In this document: piece after piece, positions 18,296-27,305 of the stretch
Numbering within the stretch: position 1 is the stretch's first letter
Layout of the letters: each line of letters starts with the position of its first letter
Assembly (NCBI GenBank): GCA_964533215.1
Contig: CAZHLJ010000001.1
Coordinates: forward strand, 868,001-932,000
DNA from: Bact-08 sp964533215
Lineage (GTDB): Bacteria > Bacteroidota > Bacteroidia > Bacteroidales > UBA932
DNA length: 64,000 nt
Direction of reading: 5' to 3'
Made by a program: the position numbers and the translations under genes
The notes under the pieces: generated by a model
What the model was told of the DNA's origin: nothing
The model's database searches: none
The model's input: only the letters and a program-made list of their open reading frames with translations

Positions 18296-19726
18296 ATGTA
18301 CAATCAGGTTACCGAGATCAAGAGAGAATTGCTGGAAAGAGTTTGTGATCTCTGCTTTAAAGAAGAATTAATCGAGAAAATTGACAGGATACCCTTGGAA
18401 ATGAGGCCTAAAGGAAGTCAGCTAAGTCGTTGCTGCATTCATAAGGATAGGTCTGTAATAAAATACAGGCTCATGACTATTCTTGGCTTCAATGTTACTG
18501 ATGAGACCGATGAGTTGACCATGCTTAAAGAGTATGCACAAATGTCAAAGGAGAGGAAAGAGTTTACTGATGTCATGCTTACGGTAGTGGATGAGGCCTG
18601 CAGCTCTTGCCGCAAGCATAATTATACAGTCACAAACCTTTGCCGGGGTTGTGTAGGGCGTCCCTGCACCTATGCATGTAATAAAGATGCAATCAAGATA
18701 AATAAAAAGGCAATCATAGATCCCACTCTTTGCGTAAGTTGTGGAAGATGTATGGATGCTTGTCGTTTTCACGCCATAGTATACACTCCTGTTCCGTGTG
18801 AAGAGGTTTGTCCTGTAGGAGCAATATCAAAAGTTAATAAAGGTATTGAGCATATTGACTCTGAAAAATGTGTAAATTGCGGGAAGTGCAGTGAGGCGTG
18901 TCCTTATGGTGCAATAATGGAGAAGACCTATCTGGTTCAGATTATTGAATTGTTGATGAATCCTGAGAAGAGGGTGGTTGCAATGGTTGCACCGGCGATT
19001 GCCGGTCAATATAAAGCATCCCTTCCGCAGATTCTGGGTGCAGTCAAGAGTTGTGGTTTCGATGAAGTTGTAGAGGTTGCTGCCGGAGCCAATGTGACTT
19101 CTGCAAATGAGGCGGCAGAGTGGGAAGAGAGAATTGTTGAGAAGGGAGAGCCATTTATGACAACATCTTGCTGCCCTTCCTATAAGCAGTGGGCAGAGAA
19201 GTATCTGCCGGAACTTGTCCCATATATTTCACATACGGCAACTCCTGCATCATATACCGCAGAAATTGTGAAGAAGAGAGACCCTGAAGCTGTCACTGTA
19301 TTTATAGGTCCATGCCTGGCAAAAAGAGTAGAGGGTTATTATGATCCGAATGTCGATTTTGTAATGACGTTTGAAGAGATAGATGCAATGATGGGGTCAA
19401 AGGGTGTTAGTCCTTTTAAATGTGAGAATTGTGATCCAGATCCATTGATTGAGAAGAGTGGACGGCAATACGCCAGGTCCGGAGGAGTCTCATCTTCTGT
19501 GGCACAGTATGTGAAGCATCCTGAGTTGCTTAAAGCTGAGGTTGTGAATGGGCTGAACAAAGAGTCTTTTAAGATGTTAAAAAATATTGTAGCCAATGGA
19601 ACATCTGATTCAAATCTCCTGGAGGTTATGATGTGTGAGGGGGGCTGTGTGAATGGGTGTAGTGTGATAGCCTCTCCAAAGACAGCGGCAAGACAAATAT
19701 TGGCGTTGGAAAAGGCGAAAAAATAA
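18296..19726 (+). CDS. Group B-type monomeric [FeFe] hydrogenase
   Basis: A 476-residue cytoplasmic iron-only hydrogenase catalysing reversible H2 formation. Ferredoxin-type Cys clusters occupy about residues 117-215 (CRGCVGRPC, CVSCGRCMDAC, VPCEEVC, CVNCGKCSEAC). The H-cluster domain follows with the three signatures: TSCCP (Cys292, Cys293), GPCLAK (Cys340) and MMCEGGCVNG (Cys447, Cys451). The motif variants GPCxAK and MxCEGGC fit group B enzymes rather than the classic MPCxxK group A. It is 12 bp upstream of the sensory homologue. HydE, HydF and HydG maturases are not in the window but would be required. Confidence 0.85.
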   Translation: MYNQVTEIKRELLERVCDLCFKEELIEKIDRIPLEMRPKGSQLSRCCIHKDRSVIKYRLMTILGFNVTDETDELTMLKEYAQMSKERKEFTDVMLTVVDEACSSCRKHNYTVTNLCRGCVGRPCTYACNKDAIKINKKAIIDPTLCVSCGRCMDACRFHAIVYTPVPCEEVCPVGAISKVNKGIEHIDSEKCVNCGKCSEACPYGAIMEKTYLVQIIELLMNPEKRVVAMVAPAIAGQYKASLPQILGAVKSCGFDEVVEVAAGANVTSANEAAEWEERIVEKGEPFMTTSCCPSYKQWAEKYLPELVPYISHTATPASYTAEIVKKRDPEAVTVFIGPCLAKRVEGYYDPNVDFVMTFEEIDAMMGSKGVSPFKCENCDPDPLIEKSGRQYARSGGVSSSVAQYVKHPELLKAEVVNGLNKESFKMLKNIVANGTSDSNLLEVMMCEGGCVNGCSVIASPKTAARQILALEKAKK

Positions 19727-19738
19727 AACAAATATATC

Positions 19739-21460
19739 ATGGGACGGGAACTTGTAATTTATACGGAAAAAACTAACTGCCAGGATTGCTATAAATGTAT
19801 TAAGGTCTGTCCCGTTAAGTCAATCAAGGTGGAGGATTTCAGTGCCTCCGTCATAAGCAACACATGTGTCTATTGCGGTAAGTGTATAAATGCTTGTCCT
19901 GCAGGAGCCAAGAGATATCGGGAGGAGATTGATTCCGTGCAGGAGTGGGTAGCCAACGGAGAACCGATGATTGCCTGTCTAGCCCCATCTTTTATTGCAG
20001 ATTTCGAAGATGTGAAGTTCGAAAGCCTGCTGAAGGCTCTGCATTGCCTTGGCTTTTCAGGAGTCTCCGAAACAGCCCTAGGTGCCGATGCTGTTGCAGA
20101 AAAAACAAATGAATACCTTGGTAAAAGTACATATGACAAGGTTATAGCAACATGCTGCCCATCTGTGGTTAATTACATCAAGATCTACTACCCGGAACAC
20201 GAAAAGTACCTTGCCCCTTTTGCCTCACCAATGATAGCCCACGCAAGGATCCTCCGCAAGAACGGATATAAGAGCCATAAGCTGGTCTTTATTGGCCCGT
20301 GTGTGGCAAAAAAACAGGAGAGTGACCTTTATGGCGATGAGATTGATGCCGTTCTCACTTTTGATGAGTTTCGTAAGCTGATGGATATGGAGGGGATTGT
20401 CTTTGCCGATATGGACAGGGTGTCACTTCCGGATAAGTTTGTGATAGGAGCTTCTCAAAGGGCGGGACTCTTTCCGGTCAATCACGGAATGATAAGCACC
20501 ATGTGCAAGGATATCGAACCTGTGGATGCTCAGTTCATGAGCTTCTCGGGTATGAAGTCTGTGATGGAGGTGTGCGGTGAGCTTTCTGAATGGAATCCAG
20601 GTCAGAAAGTATTTATAGAGATGACGGCGTGTGACGGAGGGTGCATAAAAGGACCTGCCACATCAAAGAGACAGGGAGTTGCCGGCAAGAGGAATAAACT
20701 CCTCAAGGAGTACGATATATTCAGACGCTCCGGTCTTGCAGCCAGTCTGCCGGAAACTGAAATAGATCTTTCCAGCGAAAGGTATAAGGTTCCCTACAAG
20801 ATTAACTGCCTATACAGTGAAAGCGATATACAGGAGGTTCTGAACTCTATGGGAAAACGGACCAAGGCAGATGAACTTAACTGTTCCGGCTGCGGCTACG
20901 ACAATTGCAGGGCCTATGCTGTTGCCCTGTTGGAGGGAAAGGCAGAGAGGGAGATGTGTATCTCGCAGATGCGTAAGGAGGCACAGAACCAGGCCTCGAT
21001 CCTTCTCAGAAAGATGCCATACGGAGTCGTGCTGGTAGACGAGAATCTAAGGATCATAGATGCAAATGAGAAATTCGTTGCATTAGGAGGAGAGGAGATT
21101 GCCATGATATCAGAGGCTCTTGGGGGCCTTTCCGGTGCAGATCTTAAAAAAATCCTCCCTTACCATAAGTATTTTTCAGCAGTACTTGCCAGTGGTGAGG
21201 AGTCTGGAGAGTTCGAAATTAGAGAGGAAGAGAGGAATGTAAGACTTTCGATTGTGAGTATACAGCCGAACAAGTTGATATGTGGAATAATCCAGAATAT
21301 GGATGACTCCCAGCTTATGAAGGAGATAATCTCAGATAAAATCAAGGAGGTTATACGTCAGAATGCCGAATCAGTACAAAGGATTGCATATATTCTGGGA
21401 GAGAGTGCCTCATTTACCGAAAGTGTCCTCAAGACAGTGATAGATCCGGATAAAAAATAA
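19739..21460 (+). CDS. Sensory [FeFe] hydrogenase-like protein with Fe-S and PAS domains
   Basis: A 573-residue multidomain protein. Two [4Fe-4S] clusters open it (CQDCYKCIKVC and CVYCGKCINAC). An H-cluster domain follows with TCCPS (Cys139, Cys140), GPCVAKK (Cys188) and TACDGGCIKG (Cys298, Cys302). A four-Cys Fe-S domain begins at Cys382 (CSGCGYDNC), and a PAS domain lies at about 420-530, with a helical tail. This order is that of HsfB/group C-D-like putative H2 sensors, which are often linked to phosphatases or kinases. The next gene encodes a PP2C phosphatase, so a signalling role is inferred; catalytic turnover is doubtful. Confidence 0.8.
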   Translation: MGRELVIYTEKTNCQDCYKCIKVCPVKSIKVEDFSASVISNTCVYCGKCINACPAGAKRYREEIDSVQEWVANGEPMIACLAPSFIADFEDVKFESLLKALHCLGFSGVSETALGADAVAEKTNEYLGKSTYDKVIATCCPSVVNYIKIYYPEHEKYLAPFASPMIAHARILRKNGYKSHKLVFIGPCVAKKQESDLYGDEIDAVLTFDEFRKLMDMEGIVFADMDRVSLPDKFVIGASQRAGLFPVNHGMISTMCKDIEPVDAQFMSFSGMKSVMEVCGELSEWNPGQKVFIEMTACDGGCIKGPATSKRQGVAGKRNKLLKEYDIFRRSGLAASLPETEIDLSSERYKVPYKINCLYSESDIQEVLNSMGKRTKADELNCSGCGYDNCRAYAVALLEGKAEREMCISQMRKEAQNQASILLRKMPYGVVLVDENLRIIDANEKFVALGGEEIAMISEALGGLSGADLKKILPYHKYFSAVLASGEESGEFEIREEERNVRLSIVSIQPNKLICGIIQNMDDSQLMKEIISDKIKEVIRQNAESVQRIAYILGESASFTESVLKTVIDPDKK

Positions 21461-21468
21461 CTGATGCA

Positions 21469-22668
21469 ATGGATTTTACCGGACAAGAAGAGAAATTTTT
21501 CATTGAAATAGCATACAGCCAACAATTTAAAAAAGGTCAGATTGTTGGAGGCGATACCTTTCTATCCAGAAAACTGGATGGCGAGGACCGATTCATAGCT
21601 GTACTTTCAGATGGCCTTGGAAGCGGGATAAAAGCAAATGTGCTTAGCACACTCACTGCATCAATGGCCATAAACTACAGGCTTCAGCACATCCCACTAG
21701 TGGATTCGCTCATCAGCATTATGGATACCCTGCCTAAGGACTCAGCCAAGAATATAAGCTATGCCACCTGTTCCATTGTGGACATAGACTATTCAGGCGA
21801 GGCGCATATTGTTGAGTTTGACAATCCGGACATAATACTTTTGCGAGAGTCCACCCACATTGAGACTCGTAAGAAGATAGTGAAGCTGGACACCACTCAG
21901 GGTGAGAGAGTGCTGCTGGATTCACATCTTATGCTCTTCAAGGGAGACAGGCTGATAATTGTGAGCGATGGTGTTACCCAGTCGGGATTGGGACTGCCGG
22001 GTATGTCGCTTGGCTGGGAGAGGTCTCGTCTGATTGAATTTGTAAGTGACTTTGTGGTCAAGCATCCTGAGATTTCGGCCAAGGATCTCTCCAAAGTCGT
22101 AATGCAAAAGGCTCTCAACAACGATCTTTTTGAGGCAAAAGATGATATCACCTGTGGGGTGATATATCTCAGAGCGCCAAGGAAACTGCTTATTTGTACC
22201 GGACCTCCCTTCGAATCTTCAAACGACCCTGTGATGGCCGGTATGTTCGATGAGTATAATGGCAAAAAGGTCATCTGTGGGGGAACGACTGCACACATCC
22301 TTGCCAGGGAGCTGGATAGGAAGGTTACCGGAGACAACCGTCAGCAGGTTAAGACAAACTTGCCTACCACTGCAAAAATGGAGGGGGCGCAATTGGTGAC
22401 CGAAGGAATCCTGACGCTGGGCCATCTTGCAGACCTTATTCAGAATTACAAGGATGATGAACATATGGAGGAATCTCCTGCTGCTGATATCCTGAAGCTG
22501 ATTCTGGAGAGCGATATCATTGACATCCTGATGGGTACCAGGATAAATGAGGCTCATTACGACCCGTCTCTGCCTGTTGAGATGGAGATCCGCAGAAACC
22601 TGATCCGACGTCTTAAGGTGCTACTGGAGACTGTCTTTCTCAAGAAAGTCAGGATAAAATATATCTGA
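21469..22668 (+). CDS. SpoIIE/PP2C-type Ser/Thr phosphatase linked to sensory hydrogenase
   Basis: A 399-residue protein with a SpoIIE-like PP2C domain in the first 240 residues. The metal-binding signatures are GGDTFL near residue 27, SDGLGSG with Asp48, and VSDGV plus KDDITCGVIY further on. A C-terminal extension of about 160 residues of unknown fold follows. The start is 8 bp after the sensory hydrogenase stop. The arrangement suggests that the Fe-S/PAS protein gates dephosphorylation of a partner, perhaps an anti-sigma antagonist or kinase substrate. No such partner is encoded here. Confidence 0.75.
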   Translation: MDFTGQEEKFFIEIAYSQQFKKGQIVGGDTFLSRKLDGEDRFIAVLSDGLGSGIKANVLSTLTASMAINYRLQHIPLVDSLISIMDTLPKDSAKNISYATCSIVDIDYSGEAHIVEFDNPDIILLRESTHIETRKKIVKLDTTQGERVLLDSHLMLFKGDRLIIVSDGVTQSGLGLPGMSLGWERSRLIEFVSDFVVKHPEISAKDLSKVVMQKALNNDLFEAKDDITCGVIYLRAPRKLLICTGPPFESSNDPVMAGMFDEYNGKKVICGGTTAHILARELDRKVTGDNRQQVKTNLPTTAKMEGAQLVTEGILTLGHLADLIQNYKDDEHMEESPAADILKLILESDIIDILMGTRINEAHYDPSLPVEMEIRRNLIRRLKVLLETVFLKKVRIKYI

Positions 22669-22682
22669 TTAAAATTTAGATT

Positions 22683-23555
22683 ATGAGAAAATTTTTGTCA
22701 ATTATCATTATGGCAGCGACAGGCTTGATGTTGTCCGTCTCTGCGAATGCTCAGATGGTGGAGGTTAAGGATTTGCTCGCGGAGGGCAGCTTTACTTCCG
22801 GTATGGAGGGGCCTGCGGTGGATTCCAAAGGAAACCTGTATGCAGTCAACTTCCAGAAACAGGGGACGGTTGGTGTCGTAACTCCTTCCGGAGAGGCTTC
22901 TATATATGTCATTCTCCCCGAGGGTTCCATAGGTAATGGGATAAGGTTTGACCGGGCTGGTTTCATGTATATTGCCGATTACAAAAAGCACAATATCCTG
23001 AAAATTGATCCTCGTTACAGGACTCTCAAGATATTTGCCCACAACGACAAGATGAATCAGCCCAATGATATTGCCATCTCGCCTGTTACTGAGTTTCTTT
23101 ATGCCAGTGATCCCAACTGGAGCGATTCTACCGGAAATCTATGGATGATAAACCGTAAGGGTGATACCTTTCTACTTGAGGGTAACATTGGGACCACAAA
23201 TGGTGTCGAGGTCAGTCCTGATGGCAAGCACCTGTATGTTAACGAGTCTATCCAGAGAAAGATATGGGTTTATGATATCAAGAAAGATGGTTTTGTGAAG
23301 AACAAGAGGTTGTTCTTCTCTTTTGATGATTTTGGTATGGATGGCATGCGTTGTGATTCAAAGGGTAATCTTTATGTGACCCGGCATGGTAAAGGGAGTG
23401 TCGTTATGTTGTCCAAGAGTGGGAAGCTGCTTAGGGAAATTCAGCTTAAAGGGAAGCTTTGCTCGAATATTGCTTTAGGTGGCGATGCCGACAATCCGAC
23501 TTTCTATGTGACAATGGCCGACCGTGGCTGCTTCGAGTATTTCAGGCTCAAGTAG
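22683..23555 (+). CDS. Exported SMP-30/gluconolactonase-like beta-propeller protein
   Basis: A 290-residue protein with a signal peptide (hydrophobic to ANAQ near residue 23) and a six-bladed propeller pattern. Metal-site residues typical of the SMP-30 family are visible: Glu in MEGPAVDSKGN, Asn in TTNGVEVSPDGK and Asp in GMDGMRCDSKGNLYV. A periplasmic lactonase or related hydrolase is plausible, but the family covers many substrates. It lies 14 bp after the phosphatase gene and might be cotranscribed with the hydrogenase cluster, without an obvious functional link. Confidence 0.75.
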   Translation: MRKFLSIIIMAATGLMLSVSANAQMVEVKDLLAEGSFTSGMEGPAVDSKGNLYAVNFQKQGTVGVVTPSGEASIYVILPEGSIGNGIRFDRAGFMYIADYKKHNILKIDPRYRTLKIFAHNDKMNQPNDIAISPVTEFLYASDPNWSDSTGNLWMINRKGDTFLLEGNIGTTNGVEVSPDGKHLYVNESIQRKIWVYDIKKDGFVKNKRLFFSFDDFGMDGMRCDSKGNLYVTRHGKGSVVMLSKSGKLLREIQLKGKLCSNIALGGDADNPTFYVTMADRGCFEYFRLK

Positions 23556-23569
23556 TCTGCTAGCAATAC

Positions 23570-23803
23570 GATTTTGCATCTTTTTTCTTGCAGTGCAATA
23601 GTCTGACGGGCATGCAACCGCATTTACCCACTTTCCGCTCGCTCCTCTAAAAATCAAAGGCGAACCCGATACTGTGCTTGTGCATACTGGCTGCCGGGTT
23701 TCGCTACTTGATTTTTTACGATCCGCTTCCGGAGTGGGTGCCCAAATGCATCCTTTGCAATGCCCTTTCAGGCTGTTGCACTGTCAATTTTGGATGCAAA
23801 ATC
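23570..23803 (+). repeat. Long-hairpin repeat copy C1
   Basis: The element is bounded by perfect 11-bp inverted ends GATTTTGCATC / GATGCAAAATC. Inside are an outer stem (CAGTGCAATAG pairing with CTGTTGCACTG), the L box GGCATGCAACCGCATTTACC, an inner stem (ATCAA and GCGAACCCG pairing with CGGGTTTCGC and TTGAT across a 2-by-3 internal loop), a 26-nt tip and the R box AGTGGGTGCCCAAATGC. It fills the gap between the SMP-30 gene and the DUF5131 gene. Orientation L to R is on the plus strand. No protein-coding potential is credible. Confidence 0.85.
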
Positions 23804-23846
23804 AGACTGTGCGTTTGAAGAACATGTCAATACATTTTTTTTTGTA

Positions 23847-24599
23847 TTAAACTATGGAAAATTGCTGCTCAATTACTTCAGGATATTGTTGCCATATTTT
23901 GCCATCAATTTCCTTTCCATTTGTTTTCTTCGTTCTTTTTACTTTATCTGATCCCCAAGTTCCCCATTGTTTAAAGAAAAATGCAACATCTTCTTCTTCA
24001 CATTGTTGCTTGATTTTGAAAACCCAATCTTTTTCCATCGGCCTAGCTTTATTTCCACTTTCGCCACCAACAATTACCCAATCAATTTTTGTTAAATTAA
24101 TCTTTCCTAAATCTTCAAGTAATGGCTCTATTGACAAAAATAATACAGTTGCATTAAGTTGTCTTAACATATCAATTCGAGGCAATCCTTCTTTTTTATT
24201 CTCAACTGTTACGCCAAGCCAGATGTTTCTGGGAATTTCTCTATTTGAAAGATATTGCAACATTCTATCTGCTCTTTTTGTTAGAATTTGATAGGTATGA
24301 TGAGGCGTTTTTTCAATTACATTAAATATTTTATTTAAATAATCCTCAGGCATATCCTTATGAAAAATATCGCTCATGGAATTAACAAAATAGACTGTTG
24401 ATTTTTTTCTTTTTAAAGGTTCAGATAGTCTGCTTTGAACTAGATTAAAACTAAATCCGTTTTCATAGCCTTCTACACCAATTGCTTGTAAACGAATTGC
24501 CATCGTTTCTGCATAGCAGTTTTTGCATCCTGAACTAATTTTTGTACAACCTGCAGATGGGTTCCAAGTTTTTTCTGTCCACTCAATTTTATGTGCCAT
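23847..24599 (-). CDS. DUF5131 (phage Gp37/Gp68-like) three-Cys protein
   Basis: A 250-residue protein with the family N-terminus IEWTEKTWNPSAGCTKISSG followed by CKNCYAE. This gives Cys residues spaced as in CxxxxxCxxC, which resembles but does not equal the radical SAM triad. Later signatures are LTKRADRM, NIWLGVTVEN, LSIEPLLEDLG and WVIVGGESG. The family is known from phages and bacterial conflict loci; its biochemical activity is unproven. It starts 11 bp inside the end of the TcmP gene, so the two are translationally coupled. Base composition is much more AT-rich than the core genes nearby. Confidence 0.85.
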   Translation of the reverse strand: MAHKIEWTEKTWNPSAGCTKISSGCKNCYAETMAIRLQAIGVEGYENGFSFNLVQSRLSEPLKRKKSTVYFVNSMSDIFHKDMPEDYLNKIFNVIEKTPHHTYQILTKRADRMLQYLSNREIPRNIWLGVTVENKKEGLPRIDMLRQLNATVLFLSIEPLLEDLGKINLTKIDWVIVGGESGNKARPMEKDWVFKIKQQCEEEDVAFFFKQWGTWGSDKVKRTKKTNGKEIDGKIWQQYPEVIEQQFSIV

Positions 24600-25725
24600 C
24601 GTTTAACCTTTTTATGTGGTATTCTTTTGCTCTATGAATATTTGAAGATTGATTATTAGTATTTCCAAGTCTGTCAATTAACTTTTCTCGTGTGAGTTTT
24701 TGTATAACTTCTGTAAATAGCCTCGGTTCACATCCTTTTTGCATTACAAATTTTAATCCTGAAATATTATTAGATATTTTTCCCGATAAAATTAATTGTT
24801 TTATTTCATCTGAGACAATTTCTTTTTTTACATTAGTTTCTGAATGATAATACAAAGTCCCTTTTTCAAAATTGTTGTCAATATTATAGTTGGCTTCCCC
24901 TGAAAAAACATCATGCTTCCAGCAAACTTTTAAAAACTTTTCCATCCCTAGTGTATGATTAGTGCCAAATATCAAGCCGTAATAGTTGCCTTTTTTCTCT
25001 TCTTTTCTTATAGAAAAATGATGTAAATAATATTCTTTCTCAGAAGGAATTAAATCTCGAAAATAATTCGCAACAGCCCTGTGAATTTCATTAGGTTTGA
25101 TATTATCAAAATCAATTTTGGATGTATCAATATATTTCTTAGTGTTTTGATGTTCCCTAAATCTGCTAATGAATGAAGTAGAGATAAAAAAAATGAAATC
25201 AGTCTTTGGGTATGAGATTAATTTTTTGAAAATTTGTTCATCGATTTGGCTAAATCCGTATTGGTCAAGCAATATAAATTTGCCATAATCTTTGCTTTTA
25301 AAAATATTTGTCATCAGGGAGTCTGAAAACATGTCTTTAAAATTAAAATTATGAACGCTGTATTGATAAATACAATCATTACAATTATTTTCATGCTTAC
25401 ATTGTTCAATATAATGGCTTACATTTCGTCTAAGTTCCTCACTTTTATCTTGACAGCTCTCATTAAATATAAACGAGATTCTCTTTTTAGCATTAATACA
25501 GTATTTTTTACCAGATCCTTTTGCTCTATTCAATAGTACTAAAGGACTTCCTGGATTATTCTCAATGTCTTTTCCACTACCAGCAAAGAAATCAAAAACA
25601 TAAATAGCCTTAGTATATAGGTTATTATTAAACACGGGCAGCCACTCTTCAAAACATTCCCCAAAAATATCTAGCTTCAATTTAGTTGCTTCATCGAACA
25701 CGGTTTTGTTTATATCCTTTGCCAT
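24589..25725 (-). CDS. Three-Cys-motif partner protein TcmP
   Basis: A 378-residue protein matching the TcmP family. It has a Rossmann-like N-terminal region containing VFDFFAGSGKD (a methyltransferase-like nucleotide loop) and GSPLVLLN, a middle part with KFILLDQYGFSQI, and a C-terminal HTH-like helical region. It always pairs with a three-Cys protein, here DUF5131 downstream. A Cys-rich insert (CKHENNCNDC) near residue 110 may bind metal. Function is unknown; the phage link of its partner makes a defence or nucleic-acid modification role plausible. The AT-rich DNA suggests recent acquisition. Confidence 0.8.
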   Translation of the reverse strand: MAKDINKTVFDEATKLKLDIFGECFEEWLPVFNNNLYTKAIYVFDFFAGSGKDIENNPGSPLVLLNRAKGSGKKYCINAKKRISFIFNESCQDKSEELRRNVSHYIEQCKHENNCNDCIYQYSVHNFNFKDMFSDSLMTNIFKSKDYGKFILLDQYGFSQIDEQIFKKLISYPKTDFIFFISTSFISRFREHQNTKKYIDTSKIDFDNIKPNEIHRAVANYFRDLIPSEKEYYLHHFSIRKEEKKGNYYGLIFGTNHTLGMEKFLKVCWKHDVFSGEANYNIDNNFEKGTLYYHSETNVKKEIVSDEIKQLILSGKISNNISGLKFVMQKGCEPRLFTEVIQKLTREKLIDRLGNTNNQSSNIHRAKEYHIKRLNDGT

Positions 25726-25955
25726 AAAATTATATTTCAGTATTCATCTTTAAATAAATTTAGAGCTTTTGCCTAATGATAGGCTGAACAATGTCTTAAA
25801 GGTACAAAATCTATTATTTCATAAAAAAAATTACTTAGTGAATATCTGATTTTTATGCGAGTATTCTATATTTTTTCATCCAAATTGGGTAAAATAGTGA
25901 GAATTCCATTACGACACTTGCTGACTAGGGTGTGCAACATGAGAGATTCTAGAAC
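25726..25955. other. AT-rich intergenic region upstream of TcmP
   Basis: This 230-bp stretch has no supportable ORF. On the minus strand it should hold the TcmP promoter; a TACCTTTA near 25790, one base off the -7 consensus, is the best candidate. The part nearest repeat copy C2 shows nothing further that I recognise. Confidence 0.4.
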
Positions 25956-26179
25956 GCATCTCAAAATTGAATGAGCGATAGTCTGAGAGGGCATTGCAAA
26001 TGATGCATTTGGGCACCCACTTTGTGAGCGTAGCGGGAAAAAACAAGAAACGACGACCTGCAGCTATTTTGCAATAGCATAAATTGGTCGTCGTCTTTGT
26101 TTTTTAGCGTAGCGAACAGATAGTGGGTAAATGCGGTTGCATGCCCTTAAGGCTATCGCTCATCAAACAAAAGAGATGC
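25956..26179 (-). repeat. Long-hairpin repeat copy C2
   Basis: The ends are GCATCTC / GAGATGC, the outer stem ATGAGCGATAG / CTATCGCTCAT, and the inner stem ACGACGACC / GGTCGTCGT followed by the A/T-rich stem AAAACAA / TTGTTTT, with a 27-nt tip. Read on the minus strand it has the same L and R boxes as C1, but the outer and inner stems are different sequences that remain self-complementary. It lies just after the acr3 stop, so it could also act as a transcription terminator. Confidence 0.85.
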
Positions 26180-26201
26180 AAAATGTAAACGGATGGGAGA
26201 C

Positions 26202-27278
26202 TCACACAATGTGCTTCCCCGTGTGAATATCAGTGTGATTGTAATACCGCTTCTTGATCCAGAATGCAACATTCACCAGACCGATCATTACAGGAACTTC
26301 TACGAGTGGACCGATAACTGCGGCAAAAGCCTCTCCCGAGTTAATTCCGAAGATGGCGATGGCAACAGCGATCGCAAGCTCAAAATTGTTGCTGGCTGCA
26401 GTAAATGAAAGAGTGACCGACTGTTCGTAAGTAGCACCGGATCTCTTGCTGAGGAAGAAAGAGACCAAGAACATGACCAGAAAGTAAATCACCAACGGAA
26501 TAGCAATCCGCACAACATCCATAGGAATTTTGACAATGTATTCCCCCTTGAGAGAGAACATCACCACAATTGTAAATAGCAAGGCAATAAGTGTAAGAGG
26601 ACTTATCTTAGGGACAAATTTAGTCTGATACCACTCCTTGCTTTTTACACGGATAAGTGTGAAACGGGTCAAGAATCCTGCAATCATGGGAATCCCAAGA
26701 TAAATGAAGACACTTTTGGCAATTGTGCCGATTGTAATCTGTGCAACAGAATCATTTACGGGCAGCCCGAACCAGCCGGGTAAAATGGCAATGAACACAT
26801 AGGCATAGAGAGAAAAGAGTAGAACCTGGAAAAGCGAATTGAATGCAACCAAACCGGCGGCATACTCATTATCGCCTTTAGCCAGATCATTCCAGACAAT
26901 CACCATGGCGATGCAACGTGCAAGACCAATCAGTATTACACCGTACATATAATCGATATTGAACTGCAGGAAGATGATTGCCAGCAGGAACATCAAGACC
27001 GGACCGATTATCCAGTTCTGGACAAGAGAGAGCCCTAAAACCTTTGTGTTTTTAAATACATCGCCCAACTCTTCGTACTTAACCTTTGCAAGAGGAGGGT
27101 ACATCATCACTATAAGACCAATAGCTATAGGAATGTTTGTTGTTCCGCTTGAGAAGCTGTTCCAGAAACCGGCAATATCGGGGCTTGCCCAACCCATGAA
27201 AACCCCTGCGAACATAGCAAGGAATATCCAGATAGTCAGGTATCTGTCTAGAAATTTAAGTTTTTTACCAGATGGCAT
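26202..27278 (-). CDS. acr3: Arsenite efflux permease, ACR3 family
   Basis: A 358-residue inner-membrane protein with about ten transmembrane segments. The ACR3 signature LIGLARCIAMVIVWNDLA carries the conserved Cys needed for arsenite transport in characterised members. It exports As(III) from the cytoplasm and is the last gene of the arsR-led operon. Its final residues DIHTGKHIV are unlike the family's usual end and closely resemble the end of the MFS protein at 32424, which also abuts a repeat copy. The upstream rhodanese-like gene is 27 bp away. Confidence 0.93.
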   Translation of the reverse strand: MPSGKKLKFLDRYLTIWIFLAMFAGVFMGWASPDIAGFWNSFSSGTTNIPIAIGLIVMMYPPLAKVKYEELGDVFKNTKVLGLSLVQNWIIGPVLMFLLAIIFLQFNIDYMYGVILIGLARCIAMVIVWNDLAKGDNEYAAGLVAFNSLFQVLLFSLYAYVFIAILPGWFGLPVNDSVAQITIGTIAKSVFIYLGIPMIAGFLTRFTLIRVKSKEWYQTKFVPKISPLTLIALLFTIVVMFSLKGEYIVKIPMDVVRIAIPLVIYFLVMFLVSFFLSKRSGATYEQSVTLSFTAASNNFELAIAVAIAIFGINSGEAFAAVIGPLVEVPVMIGLVNVAFWIKKRYYNHTDIHTGKHIV

Positions 27279-27305
27279 GATAATTTATTTTTAGGTTAGG
27301 TTTTT

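Noticed and set aside
25956..26179. Simple Rho-independent terminator after acr3
   Set aside because: The hairpin may terminate transcription, but its length, conserved boxes and dispersed copies show it is a repeat element first.
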